Origin: Ceriagrion tenellum
Lineage: Eukaryota > Arthropoda > Insecta > Odonata > Coenagrionidae
DNA length: 64,000 nt
Direction of reading: 5' to 3'
NCBI GenBank assembly: GCA_963169105.1
Contig: OY720636.1
Coordinates: 147,149,941 to 147,213,940, forward strand
Positions 25,180 to 36,879 of the stretch are shown here, piece by piece. The position numbers and the translations under genes were made by a program. Position 1 is the first letter of the stretch. Every line of letters starts with the position of its first letter. The notes beneath the pieces are model-generated. The model did not search any database, was not told the origin of the DNA, and was given only the letters and a program-made list of their open reading frames with translations.

Positions 25180-27750
25180 GCATGATCTGCGAGGCCAGTG
25201 ATTTGTGAACGAGGAGTTAACACATAATTTAATCAATTGTGGTAGTGAGTAATATATAAAAAGGGATAAATATAAGCCACGAGCACACACTTGTTCAAAT
25301 ATGGTTAAATAAATGGTTATTATTTTAAAAAATTGTTAAAAAAATAAAAATGGGGCCTTAAGGGGAACACAACAAATAGGAAGAATTTAAGAGTTTCTCC
25401 TAAATAAGGCAATATATCTACTTTTTACTACCCGTAACATAGCAGAGTATCCCTGAAACACATATAATGGAAAACAAAAACGGCCGAGATTAAGTACATG
25501 CCATTTATCTGGTACACCTCTAGGATTCTGTGAATGAATATACACTATGATACCTCATGTAAGCATACCTGACATTTAGACGACTAATGCAGAAGACTTC
25601 GAGTTTCCATAAATAATTGCACTTGCTCATCATCTCGTTGTAGAAACATCGAAACTATGGTTTTAATTTTGAATAAGAAAAATTACATACCGTCTCCCCA
25701 ACCCATCATTTATCACTTTGTATACCAATTGTAAGGAAAACGTCAAGGATGCTGGCACGGCCAATTCGAGAATTTCACCAAATTTAATGATTAGTTAGAG
25801 AAAAAATTAATGCGAAAAAATTAACACTAAGGCTGGGCCTCACTGTCCTCCAAAACTCACGGAAATGCTCACCTGCTATCATTAGCCAGCAAAAATATCG
25901 AATAATTGTGATGCTAATTTACGATGTGACATCTCGTAAGTATGAGGGTCTCGCATTTGGTAGATGAATCTATCTTCAATGGAAACCGGAATTATTTAGT
26001 GGCACAAAAAACAAATGCATGTTTGACTGAAGTGTAAGTTTTCCACAGTCACAGCACGAAGCTGCTTAACTGATAGGTACCACCTCATCACATATCTACT
26101 GTATGTATCACATCAATGTTCTCATACTTGTTATAGATGCCTCTTCTAAATCTTTCTGGGTGAGCTCAAATGATATCGTGTTTCAATAATATAAATATAT
26201 AGTTAATTAACATAATATAAGCCTAGATAACACGATATCGTTTTTATATTAGGAAATGGTATCAAATTTGTGTCAGGTTTATTTCGGCCGTATCACCCCA
26301 TATTGAATGGAGTTAACTGGTCTCCAAATGACAACGGTACAATAAAAATATTAAACGCGATGCTGCTTGGATATTACTTGAAACATGAGCGAGGCTAGGG
26401 TATATGTTAGGCGGGGCAGGACATCGACTAGTAGCTGAATATACATGTTGGGAGGGGGAGGTGAGGACAGGGTCGCGTCTGGCTTTGTATTACAGATTTG
26501 GAATGAAAGGCCTCATGCAGACAGGGGAGGGTAGACACCACCCCTCCCCCTTTCACTACTTCCGGCTACGCCCAAAATGGCCTAAAATGTAACAAGGACT
26601 CCTGCTTTACTAAACTGTCGTTCCAGGAATTTCAGTGCTTTCATTCAAGGAGAGTAAACATATACGTTGTTTAGTTAATAAAAACGACCAAGATGAATGC
26701 CGAGTCATGGGCTGGCTTGACGAATCGCAGTCTCTTGGCGTTGAGTTCAATGATGACATAGACGGGCCATTTCTTGGAAACTAAATTTCTAAACCGAGAA
26801 TCGCAAAATAGTCTAGTCACACCGTTACTCGTGTCAATGCGGAATTATTTTGCCTGCTCTAGTGATATAATATGAAGGTATTATGTAAGTGAGCAGTCGT
26901 TAAGTATTCCTTTACAATTAGACGTTCCATATTAATGAACATAACGATTGTCGATCGGATTGGTATCCCTTTCCTTGACGTCACGTATGGTATTCCATTA
27001 AACTCCAAAGGCCATTGGAAACGGTCATTGCATGCGATTATTCATGAGATCATGCGATTAAACATAGTTTACTCGAATGATCAATATTTTATTCGAATGT
27101 TCTTGCACATGAATTTAATAGTGTGAAATTCTTCACGGAATGAAACGGCCTTTACAAATACTAGAAGGAAACGCATATTATGAAAATAAATAGAGTTGTT
27201 TCTTATATTGGAGGGATTTTCGTTCATCGAAAAATTACAACTAATTCAAAGCGTTGCAAGAATCTTAACGAGTAATATGAAATAGGCCAAAGTTGTATAT
27301 TTTTACATATCATACTAGGACAATGCAGCTAAGCAGGAACATTCTGTGATGCATCGAAATCCAGGGCAAGGATAGGAAAATGCAAACGCCTAGAGATAAG
27401 GAGGTCAGGAGACGCGGATTTCGAGTCATGTGACGCGAAATCGGTCGTCAACCAATCATATAAAATGAATTTTGCTTCACCTGAGATTGTACAAACGGCT
27501 GAGTCAGAATCTTTATTCAAACGTAGTGCTACAATTGTCGATACTTTGGTGACTTCACTTACAGAATGTTCAATTAATTTATAATTATTAATTTCCATCC
27601 AAATCTATGCCAATCCTCCGCTATCTTTTCAAATTTATAACCGAAAATCTTTGCCCATGTTTTTTTGCTCGCGTAAAGAACGATGTTTCTATATTCTTCC
27701 GATAGAAGGAAGGTTTTGTCGATAGTCAGAGAAACAACTTCAGATTTTTT
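25180..27750. other. AT-rich non-coding stretch
   Basis: No supported features over about 2.5 kb. A small G-rich patch lies at 26440-26560. The open frames at 26404, 26935 and 27329 (minus) show no domain. Confidence 0.4.
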
Positions 27751-27759
27751 GCATTGCCA

Positions 27760-28557
27760 GAGTCCTGTCTAACCACTGGTTTTTCCTTTTTTGCCTCAGC
27801 ATACTATCTACCCTGCTTCTTCCCGTCCATAAAATTTATTCTCCTCCTTCCCTTTCCCCGCATGCCCAACATCCTTTCCTCTATCACTCACTCTCTTGCC
27901 CTCTGTCACACTCTTGAGCAACCCCTCAATACACCCTCCAGACACCTACCCAGCCCATGACTTGTTTCATTCAGAAGTTTCCCCTCCTCGTCCACTATGC
28001 CAATTCACATCCTCCTTTCTCGAGGGTCCACGTTTCGGCACCATACAGGACTACACTCAAAATCAAGCTCTTCACAAGTCTCTTCTTCACATCCTTATCC
28101 TAGTTCCCCATCATCAGATCCCTTTAATAAATAAACGCTTCCTAAGCGAAATCTATTATCCTCGTTATCTCTTTCCTAGCTTGTCCATTGTCTTCTAGCA
28201 TACTACGCAAGTAATTAAAAACCTCTACATGCTCCAATTTCTGTGTCCTCTTACAGACTCGCTCTTTCTTTAAGTGATCTCACCGCAGCGATTGCATCTC
28301 GTGTTGATCATCACCTCCGGAACTCAAAGTGATCGTCACCCAAGTAATATCTTCCCTTATTGTTCAACCTTTAATGGATAATTCTAAGTAAAGCTTTGGC
28401 TGGAGCGATGTCGAACTAATTGTTCTTTTGTTCTGGTATTCTAATGCTTTCTTCTTCTTTGGAATCGGAATCAGGTCAGTTGTCACCAAGGGTAAAGCCA
28501 TACTCCTTCCTCGTTGATCCAACGAATAATTTAGCAAAGAGCTTGTCTACCTTAATA
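27760..28557 (-). pseudogene. LINE pseudogene, RT middle to C-terminus (3' part)
   Basis: Minus-strand translations, with frameshifts, give in order: IPIPKKKKALEYQNKRTIS (about 28450), the RT block before the first catalytic region; then EDNGQARKEITRIIDFA and EAFI (about 28190-28120); then KKRLVKSLILSVVLYGAETW (about 28080-28030). LYGAETWTL is a hallmark of the ORF2 C-terminal region in RTE/Jockey-type LINEs. The FxDD active-site segment was not found, so the RT core is deleted or too decayed. The element continues upstream of the hAT insertion at 28566-29075. Confidence 0.65.
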
Positions 28558-28565
28558 GTCTAATT
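28558..28565. repeat. 8-bp target site duplication of hAT element (left)
   Basis: GTCTAATT on the left; GTCTAATG at 29076-29083 on the right. An 8-bp duplication is the hAT signature. Confidence 0.8.
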
Positions 28566-29075
28566 CAGGGGTCTCCAAACTACGGCCCGCGGGCCAGATG
28601 CGGCCCACGAGACCCTCTCATCCGGCCCGTGGGGACCTTTTTATCTACGGAAAAAAATGGATATCTCACCTCTCAATCTTTGCAAGGTACCTTAGCTTTC
28701 AATCTTTGGAACAACATACTTGTGTGAACAAACATTTTCAAGAATGAAATACGTAAAGAACAATTTGAGGACAGACTTGTCTGATAATAATCTCAGGTCA
28801 CTGTTGATGCTAGGACCATCAAATCTAAAGTCAGAAATGTCTGCTATTTTAGCATCCAGGAACCAGTTTCACCATTCCCACTAATATAGGTTTTCATGTG
28901 TAGCGTATAAATGTGTTGTTAAATAATAACTGAATAAAATATTATTAAATAAATAATTAAAAACAACATCTTTGTTTCGATTCTTTTTTATTTGAACCTC
29001 GAGTGTGTAGTCGGCCCCCAAATTGCTGTTTGATAGTTAATGTGGCCCTCGGGCTGAAAAGTTTGGAGACCCCTG
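28566..29075 (+). mobile_element. hAT element deletion derivative
   Basis: It starts CAGGGGTCTCCAAACTACGG and ends with the complementary AGTTTGGAGACCCCTG. Near-perfect terminal inverted repeats and an 8-bp target duplication with one mismatch define the full extent. Between about 28703 and 28884 the plus strand encodes the C-terminal end of a hAT transposase: TTYLCEQTFSRMKYVKNNLR followed by an LRSLL block and a stop. This matches the dimerisation (hATC) region of Charlie-group transposases. The DDE domain is absent, so this copy cannot encode an active enzyme. It interrupts a minus-strand LINE. Confidence 0.85.
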
Positions 29076-29083
29076 GTCTAATG

Positions 29084-30330
29084 TTACATTACAACACCTG
29101 GAATAGAAAGAGGATTTTGCGACCCGAGACACATTTCCACGCGAGCCGAAGCCGAGGAAGGCAAAATGGCGGCTTAAAAAGTCCCATTTCACGCACATGC
29201 AAATTTTTGCATCATGATCGTTTATAGCTGCAACGCATCAGTATTCGCTGTCAATACTTCACGCATAATAGAAGCAAAATACGGTATTGTTTTTCATTAA
29301 AAAGTAGATTTTTTTCAAATACGTTATTTAACTGTACCATAAACGATGACCATTTGTGACTTCTAAAATAATATGATCAATTCTTCATTGTCATCTCATG
29401 AATCTTTTGATTTTTAGAACTACTTCACTTATTTAATAATTCTTATTCGACGTTATAAATTATCTATTTCAATACGGCATGACTTTCAGGCGTATAAATA
29501 AGTAGTTGCAACGTGAATACAACAGGGCGAAAAAGCGTCACTTTCCTCCCACAAAACCGCGGCAGAAAAAGGAACCTTCCGTTCAGGAGTTGCGGAAAAC
29601 CTTTAGAAACTCCGATGGTATGTTATCTACTCCCACAGCTTTTCTTGTCTTCATATCTTTCAATACTTTCTCTATTTCACTGTCGAGTCCTATCCTCCTC
29701 TAGTGTCCTCTAATCCTCTTTATCTAGATTAGTTGGCCTATTATCGTTTTCTTAGCTCTTCCACGTATTCTCTCCACCCATCTTGAATATCGTCTCGCAC
29801 GACTAATATCCTACCTTCTTTGTCTTAAATCACTGTCACTGTTTTCATTCTCTAGCCGTGCGAGAGCATTTTACTTTAGAATGTAACGCATCCCCGTTTT
29901 TCTGCAGCTTTTCCATTTCCTCGCATTGCCTTTTCCACCGGTTTCCCTTCTCTCGATAGGATCTCCTTCTCTTGATAGGAGATGAGCTTTTAACTCCTTG
30001 TGTTTTCTCTCACCTTAGTTGGTGTTGAAGTTTTTTCACATTCTTCTCTCCTTTTTCTTAATCATTTTCCCATAACCCACTGCTTCTTAACCCCCTCGTG
30101 GCCACTGATTGACTGATTTGATTGATTGAAGCCTGGATATTGATCTTCTCGCCGCTATTTATACACTATTTTTTTCTATTCCCGCTTTTTCCCTCAATTT
30201 TCCTATATCCTTTGCTTCACCTATGTTCCATGTGTATTTAAGAACGATGTAAACCATAAATTGTTCACTCTTCCTCAAGGGCCAGACATCCTCGAAACCA
30301 AGTCTTTACCCAAAACATCGTCTTAAAAAG
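29084..30330 (-). pseudogene. LINE pseudogene, upstream part (linker and RT start)
   Basis: On the minus strand I read GWREYVEELRKR (about 29785), preceded by a KEGRILVVRDDIQD-like stretch and followed by IEKVLKDMKTRKAVGVDNIP with SEFLKV (about 29680-29600). These are the ERWxEYxxxL and KAxGxDxIPxEFLK blocks that open the RT domain of RTE/Jockey LINEs. Between 29084 and 29560 no LINE homology is apparent, so a deletion or insertion must lie there. 29960-30330 is pyrimidine-rich and consistent with a Lys/Arg/Glu-rich linker read in reverse. Its order with 27760-28557 places the hAT inside the LINE. Confidence 0.6.
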
Positions 30331-30339
30331 GCAGGAAAG

Positions 30340-31300
30340 CGCCACAAATTTATGCAATAACGTAACCTTATTTATTATCGTTTTGGTCCTATTTTCAGAA
30401 TCTCACCTTTGCAGACATTCATATTTGACAAAATGCTACACAATCTACACTCAGATATGCCTTCGGCAGTGGTTTTTTACTTATTTTTGTCGTGTCCTTC
30501 TCCACTGCAAACATCAATATTTCCAATGCTCTGTTCAAACAACCATCGTCCGAATGATGGAAGCCTGGAATCATAGTGTGAATACTGGTTCAGACCATTG
30601 TAATTCTTAGTTTTTACCACTGTCATTTTATAGTGGGAGTGCTGGTGTCGTGAGTGGAAACCGGAATTGATTATTAATGGTACTACAAAGGTCAATCAAT
30701 CAAGTAAAGCAGATGATGTTACACAAACGAATAAGTATTAAAACGGGTCTTTTGCTTGAAAATAAATTTCAAAAGCCTCAAAACACCACGGGATTATGGT
30801 ATTACCTATTTCTTTTGATTGCTCTTGTTCTTCGCGATGCCCTGGTGAGGGGGTGAGATGAACTCTGAGTTTACGATAGCCGTGTGAATGCGTGCAAGGT
30901 TACGACGACAGTGGTCTGAACAAGGCATTATTGGGTCCCCGACGATGCTGCCCGCCTTGGCAGCGGTGGAAGCCCAATACAGAAAAATTAAGATGCAGCA
31001 AAAACCGGAAGCTCTTCCAGATGAAGAATGACGCCGCTGAGAACATCTACGCTCCCAGTTCTTTGCATATTTTTCCAGCAATACTCCACCTCACTAACCC
31101 AATTAGGATCGATATTGGATATTCCCCATTTTAGCTCTCTTTCTTGCCGAAAGATTCCTTTCATGTTAAAGTCTCTGACCTGCTCTTTCTTTTCAAATAT
31201 TTAAGCAGCTCAACAACGACCAATACAAGTTCATTTCATCAAAGGCCTTTTAAATTACATGGTTATTTCATTTGGGAATCCAGGACCTTGCACATTGTAA
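30340..31300. other. unassigned stretch
   Basis: Contains a CG-richer patch at about 30890-31050 with an 80-codon plus frame that I do not recognise. No splice-bounded exon was convincing. Confidence 0.35.
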
Positions 31301-31310
31301 TTTGAATTTA

Positions 31311-31573
31311 ATTCTGTGGCCTGGTGCATGAACCTGATAATCCACATTTTTAAAAAAATTAGTTAATACCACTGAGTAACTGCTATTGCCATCTGTTATC
31401 ATTTTCTAAATATTGGAGTTCATATCTATTTCCATACTCACCCACAGAGACCACCAGTGGTTGTTTGTATTTGTAACTGTGTATTCTTTAGTGCCAGAAC
31501 CTGATAACCTTTAGAAAATGGTTGAATGGTTAAATTGTGTGGGATATCAGGTTCATGCACCAGGCCACAGAAT
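31311..31573. mobile_element. 263-bp foldback MITE (TA target, Tc1/mariner type)
   Basis: The terminal sequence ATTCTGTGGCCTGGTGCATG and the next ~11 bp are repeated as an exact inverse complement at the right end (about 30 bp). The element is flanked on both sides by TA (31309-31310 and 31574-31575). It is non-coding. The TA duplication and size suggest a miniature Tc1/mariner-superfamily element, though the superfamily is inferred from the TA alone. Confidence 0.7.
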
Positions 31574-31684
31574 TATTATTTGCTAAATACATACAACAAA
31601 ATAAGTTAAAAAACACAAGCGAATTACCAATAACCGTATCTAAGTGGTTCTTGATTAACCGTACGATATTCCACTCATTCTCTA

Positions 31685-31960
31685 GCTACATACCTCCCTG
31701 CGAGCCGTCGCATTGGTGTTTGGCACGAGGAGTTAGGGCAGCCATGATAAGGAAAATGATATAGTGCATTACTGTAATGTTTGAATGGGACTTGGTTCTT
31801 ATTATGGTCTCTTATGGTACGTGGAAAGATCAAATTTTTGTGCCTATTCGCTCGGAAATGTATTTCTCTTATTTTATCGCTTCGATCGGACCAAGAGATG
31901 TAGTTCTGCATTAAAATAATATTCTTTGTGTCACACTGAAGCACACCTCTTCCAAATTTC
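31685..31960 (-). pseudogene. LINE fragment, same family as 10.7-11.5 kb
   Basis: The minus-strand translation gives DKIREIHFRANRHKNLIFPR and TIRDHN. This aligns with NKIREL...RTDRYKMSFFPRTIRDHN of the LINE at 10.7-11.5 kb. Tail-like sequence (GGCTCGCAGGGAGGTATG on the minus strand) lies at 31690-31710. Only the C-terminal ORF2 tail and part of the 3' UTR remain. Confidence 0.65.
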
Positions 31961-32189
31961 TCAAATCATCTAAGCCAAGCGTGCAGCCCCCGAGTTTCCA
32001 TCGGATCCTAGCCCAATCCCTCTAAAATCTGTGAAACACTGTATGTTTGCTCGTTGCCATTTTTAATACAGCAAGCATCTTTCCTTTGTAATATAAATAG
32101 TTTTCGGATAAAATATTTCCATCCAGGGTCCCAAATGCTTGTGAGCGAAGTAACATCTCCCTTTTACTTTTTATCGGATGACCTCTCTA

Positions 32190-32360
32190 CTATACCCTGG
32201 ATAAATCCTGGTATCTTTAAGGCCGTGCCGCATATATTGTGTATCCTGTTCTCCACGGTATATCTCAAGTTAAGGTACTTCCAAGCAAGGTATTTGACAT
32301 CATTCGACGATTTCATGTTTGCTACACTAATGTCCTTCATGTTTCTTCTACTTTAACAAA
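32190..32360 (-). pseudogene. possible Jockey-type LINE fragment
   Basis: The minus-strand translation includes DVKYLAWKYLNLRYTVENRI followed by HNICGTALK. This resembles the VKYLGxxLDxxLTwxxHIxxxxxKA block after the RT in Jockey-type LINEs. The glycine is replaced and the fragment is short, so it is tentative. Confidence 0.35.
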
Positions 32361-32369
32361 TCCCGCTTT

Positions 32370-33590
32370 TAACAAAAATCAGTGAATGTGTTATACTATT
32401 AATTTGCTTGTCTTACATCTAGTTTCCTTAGGGTAAACTTCAAAATAATCCTTAAGGTAAGTTTTTTATTCTTTCATGCCGTTGAAGTAACTGCAATCAA
32501 TCAAAACAGATAACTCGTAGTAATGATAGATCTAGAAAACTTTTCACTAAACATTATCCTTGAATCGATTTTGGTGAGGACGAATCAATAGGCAATGCTT
32601 ATATTGACAAAAAACTACGAAGATATAAAAATCATAAAATTCACAAAATATGAGTTTTATTACAATGAATAAAGTACAGGGTCAATGAAAAAAGCTGAAT
32701 TTTGATGAGTCCACATTTGTCTGATTAAAGAGTCATGTCACTCCAAATAAAATCACAAAAACTTCGTAAACATCCGCAATGAAGCCACAATAGTATTTTT
32801 GGTCTTCATTAACGGGACTTCATACGTCGGCGTGGTGTTTGCTTTGTCAGATGCTTTTATCATTATTTGAAATTTGATAACAAGGAATGAAAAATATGAT
32901 ATTGAATGATATAACCTTTGATTCAATACGAGACATATTCGCGTATTAAGCGTATAATACTGAGGAAGGTATTTAAGCGGAGAAAATTTAATTGCGGCCG
33001 GGTTGAAATGTTTGAGGGCATCGTAGTTCCATGCTGAGAGGCGCTGGTGACAGTATCCGCGCTAGTAGTGACAGCAAACGGCGAGAAAGAGAAACACAAT
33101 GAGAGGGCATAGATTAAAATTTTCTTTAATGCAAGAGAAAAGATTTCCATGAGGCTGAGCGCGCGCTCAGTGCTTTCCTGCTCAATCCTCCCAATTCCTA
33201 GTGCATATGTTCACTGAATTCCATACTTTCCTGACACTCTAGAAAGAGTGAATAAATTCTAATCGATAGTTTAAAAGTTCTCATCACGAAGCAGGGGAAT
33301 GGATCACAAAATTATTAATTAATTCATTTATTCCTTGGAAATACGGGCTGATGAGATGAGGTCGTGGACCCATTTGGCAAATAAAAAATTCAATATAGTA
33401 GAGTTTAAAAAATTGCACAGTATTTGCTTCCAATATTGTGGTTCTATGAATCTCATGGGGGCTTTAAGGAGCAAATTGTCCTCACAGGTACCGTGCATAT
33501 AATACCAAAAGTACCCGTATGCAAATGCTAAGCGCCACATTCAACGGGGTAAAGCCCAACTTTAAACACATAGGTGTTTGCTTTGAACAT
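32370..33590. other. AT-rich non-coding stretch
   Basis: No recognisable feature. Minus frames at 32923-33150 and 33328-33540 lack family resemblance. Confidence 0.4.
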
Positions 33591-33603
33591 TTTCGAAGAA
33601 CCA

Positions 33604-33850
33604 CGGAACTAGCCGCGCAGTTACTTCAACGGAATCACCCGTTAGTGATCACACAATCGAGGGATCTGGGTTCGATTCCCAGTCCAGGCGAATGATTGTT
33701 GTACTGTAAATTTCACACAAATACTGGGAACCCCTCAATTACAGTGGTACCCATAGTGCTCATGTCACAGATGAGTGTGTGAATGAAAATTTAGTTATAT
33801 TTTCATTCTATAAATAAGAGGCTTCTAGAGTACCAACGATATCGGTCGAA
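33604..33850 (+). mobile_element. tRNA-derived SINE, second family
   Basis: The plus strand carries a clear polymerase III B box, GGTTCGATTCCCAGTCCAGG, at about 33669. About 50 bp upstream is AGCCGCGCAGTTAC, which fits a loose A box, with tRNA-like spacing between them. The body downstream (TGGGAACCCCTCAATTACAG and following) is unrelated to the SINE at 15.6 and 39.8 kb. Ends and target duplications were not found, so the limits are approximate. Confidence 0.6.
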
Positions 33851-34092
33851 AAGTGACGCTGCTGGACAATGTTAACTGTCTCATTTTTCAGGCTTTAGAT
33901 TATTTTAATCTCCATTTGTGGAGATTTCACGGGCAAAATTTAAGCTTTTTAAAAAAAACGTCAAATAAAATGGCATAAGATAGGTGCGTTCTAAGAATAA
34001 TAAATCTAAGAATTGATGCAAAAGAAATTCTATAAATAAAATTCAACTTTTCACTAACTCCATTGCTGCTTATAATTACTAAGTCTCAACGC

Positions 34093-34177
34093 ATGGGATA
34101 CCAAAGGATTTTATTTCATTTATTATTGGATATTGTTATTATATATCGTTTATTATGGGATACCAAAGGATTTTATT
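34093..34177 (+). repeat. 23-bp direct repeat, 62-bp spacing
   Basis: ATGGGATACCAAAGGATTTT plus ATT occurs at 34093 and again at 34155. The sequence between is AT-rich. This is probably a local duplication. Confidence 0.7.
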
Positions 34178-34179
34178 CC

Positions 34180-36000
34180 GTTTAAAGACATTGTAAGCAG
34201 GTCTTGGCTCAAAGTACGAGTCACCCGGACAGATTGTTTGCGTCCTATTTCGGTATTATATTCAAAATCGATAAGAATACTGTATGGATGAGTTTCCCGA
34301 CGCGGCAATTGCTAAGAAATTATGCTGAGTGCACAATATCGCGTTCAAAATGCCCCTTGGAGAATGATCGAATGAGCTTACATAAACACTATAACCTTTT
34401 CAATGATTTTCAAGACACTTACTTCGTGGAAGGTCCTTAACATGAAAACACACCAACAACAAATACAGCTAGGTTCTGTATTTTACGTAGTTAGAAATCT
34501 TTCACTTAAACGAAGTAACAATTTCATTCAGATTGATGAAAGATACTTGCATATTTTAATTCTATCTGCAGCGATGGGTGGATAGGTAAGCGTGGGCTAA
34601 ATAAACCAGCAGCCGCTTACTACAACTTATAAATAATTACAAAACAGTTGCAGCTCATAACCGCAACGCCGGTACACGTGTGGGGCAAATGGAACAGAAT
34701 AAAAGACGATACGAGGCAGTGATAGAACAGAGCGCAACAGCGCAACTGCAGCAAGATCACGAAACTGGCCAATTGTTTGCCGCAGTTATTTAAAACAGTT
34801 GCTGCAGCAGCCGTTTAGCACCAAAACATTGTACACCACATTTATTGCGTATAGCCTATAACACTATAGCACGGGCAACTTTAAATCACCAGGTGATAAT
34901 GAGCTCATCGAAATATGAGGCCCTGAGTTGTGATTCACCGAGTAGTACTTGAAAATTTTACATGTGCAGCATATATTGTTAACAATTTGGACTCCGATAA
35001 CCCAATGGAATGACGCTGCAGAGTACTTGGAAATTGGAAAATAAGTCGTCCAACCAAGGCAAGTGGAAACCTATATCACAACCATCAGTACTTGATGCAA
35101 TAATGTTGAATTTTGAGTGAGGGCGCCTAAAACTATACACGTTTAAAATACTCTTTTTTTTGAAGAGCGTGCAAGAAAGAAGGGTCACGAACCATACGCA
35201 GCAATCGCTCATTGCTTTCTCAGGTTAGTAGTTAAAAGCTACATGGTGACGAGCGTTTATCAGTACAGCGTCTAAACTAGCCTGTCTTAAGCGTTTCATG
35301 GCCACATTTACTCTTAAAGAAGCCACTAGTGAGACCAAGATATCACTTCTCATAGTCTTCAAGAATTTTACCTCATTTTAAACAAAAACATCTCACCTTT
35401 CCAAAGATACCAATCATCATCCAATTACAATTACACTGTTCAGCGGTCTTCGCTAAAAATATGAGCAGTTTTCCATGACAATTGGAGCAACTATTCACTT
35501 CAAAGAAACTATTGAAATAATGAGGAATTTCTAACGCAAAGACTTTGTTTGAAAGTTTACCGTGTGCTGTTTCCATGCTTTTTCAAATTTTAAGAAAGAA
35601 ACTTCAATTTTACACCGCAGTCATTTATACAGAATTAGACAAAAACCTATTGTGCATGTATTTTCACAAAACGGCGAGAAAAATAATGAGTCATGAATGA
35701 GACATAAGAATATATTTCTTTAAATACTGAGCACTCAGTCATGAAATGCTAGGTTTTTACATCATAAGTATTACAATATTTTTACTATGCTTCTTACTAC
35801 CACTTTAGTCAAAAATAAAGGTCAAATATGATCTCGCTGATGAATTCTCGCTGAAATTACCTTAAATGTTTACGCTGGATAACATAGAACCGCCGTGCAA
35901 ATCTGCAATTAAATATACGCTGTCAGACCAATATCTTAGACCTTTTTCGTTGTATTGTTTGCCACTTACTCGTCCCACACTTGACACATCACCGACTCAC
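34180..36000. other. unassigned stretch
   Basis: 34600-34820 is enriched in CAG/GCA words (AACAGTTGCTGCAGCAG and relatives) without forming a regular array. No other feature was recognised. Confidence 0.35.
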
Positions 36001-36021
36001 AGCCATTTGTCTGTTCTGCAG

Positions 36022-36139
36022 CTCCTGCATCGGCCCATTTGATGACGCGGCTCATCCGCAGGGCGGGACACTTGGCAAGACTGCGCCGAGTGGCACAACG
36101 GGTGAATTCGGACCTGAACACTTCTAGGGTTTATCGATG
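36022..36139 (+). CDS. candidate internal coding exon of an unidentified gene
   Basis: A 118-bp GC-rich, CG-containing segment sits alone in AT-rich DNA. It is preceded by a splice acceptor (TTTGTCTGTTCTGCAG, AG at 36020-36021) and followed by a donor (GATG|GTAAGT, GT at 36140-36141). One plus frame, starting at 36024, is open throughout: 38 codons plus two bases at each edge. It encodes a basic, helix-prone peptide including HLMTRLIRRAGHLARLRRVA then QRVNSDLNTSRVYR. The other two plus frames have stops. I do not recognise the protein; regularly spaced arginines could suggest an amphipathic or voltage-sensor-like helix, but this is speculative. Neighbouring exons were not found within the window. 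Confidence 0.5.
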
Positions 36140-36149
36140 GTAAGTTGAC

Positions 36150-36720
36150 CACTGTAAAAGATGTGGGATAGACGAGCCGCTGGTATGGTATTGAATCGTC
36201 ATAAGTCCAGAAATAAACTCAAATGCAATAACCTTAATGTAGTGCGAGCGAGATAGTTCCATAATCATAATAGAGACCATATTCGATAAATACGTTCAAA
36301 TTTCACCAACGAATTAAATTCACTCACAAATTAAATATCGCATTATTATTGGTGCAATAATATTGTTTTATATGACATAAATTGCAAGTAATTAAATGAA
36401 AATATCTAAATAAGTCTTTAACTTGACTCAGTTTTTTCACGCGGTACGTTTGAAACTCCATCAAAACGGAAGGTTTTTGTGATACCCAAGAACCTACTGC
36501 GGTAACAATATGATTAATTTATAAAAATAGTGGGGGAAACGTACAAACAACACGCTGTTAGTTTTTGTGGGACATCTAAGTGTTAGAAATTCCTCATTTT
36601 ATAAATAATCTCTCTCTGGAGTGCATACATGTACCATTACCCATGTAAAAGGGCTGATATTTCCTGGCAAATATCTCGGTAAGTAATGAGGTAAGGGGTT
36701 GAATTTTTTGTGTCAATAGA
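36150..36720. other. AT-rich, presumed intronic or intergenic
   Basis: Nothing recognised. If the 36.0 kb exon is real this would be the start of its downstream intron. Confidence 0.3.
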
Positions 36721-36725
36721 AGGGA

Positions 36726-36800
36726 GAGATATTTTTCTTTAAAATGACATCAAATTCATTGATTTCTAGGTAAAATGATATTTCGCTCAAACTACCTTAA
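36726..36800 (+). repeat. dispersed repeat fragment, copy 1
   Basis: Contains TCAAATTCATTGATTTCTAG and ATATTTCGCTCAAACTACC. The same order (TCAAATTCATTTATTTCTAC then ATATCTCGCTCAAACTACC) recurs at 54081-54155. This is likely an old transposon fragment. Confidence 0.6.
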
Positions 36801-36822
36801 CTAAAGCAAGACGAGAAATAAC

Positions 36823-36870
36823 GAAATACTAACCGGAGACTTCAACGCCCAATTTCAAGACGCATCACAA
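36823..36870 (+). pseudogene. possible LINE endonuclease scrap
   Basis: The frame reads EILTGDFNAQFQDA. GDFNA is the signature of APE-type endonucleases in LINEs and of craniofacial-development-2-like proteins derived from them. Only about 15 codons are readable, with a stop just upstream. Confidence 0.35.
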
Positions 36871-36879
36871 AACACATCA

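Noticed and set aside
24818..25290. Two minus-strand frames of 121-153 codons with repeated Ile/Ser/Phe blocks
   Set aside because: They are translations of the 10-bp minisatellite, which stays open in several frames.
25604..25660. Hammerhead-like CATCATC...GAAACATCGAAAC
   Set aside because: Core blocks are out of order and no stem II can be drawn.
30892..31134. 80-codon plus frame in a CG-richer patch
   Set aside because: No family resemblance and no defined splice sites.
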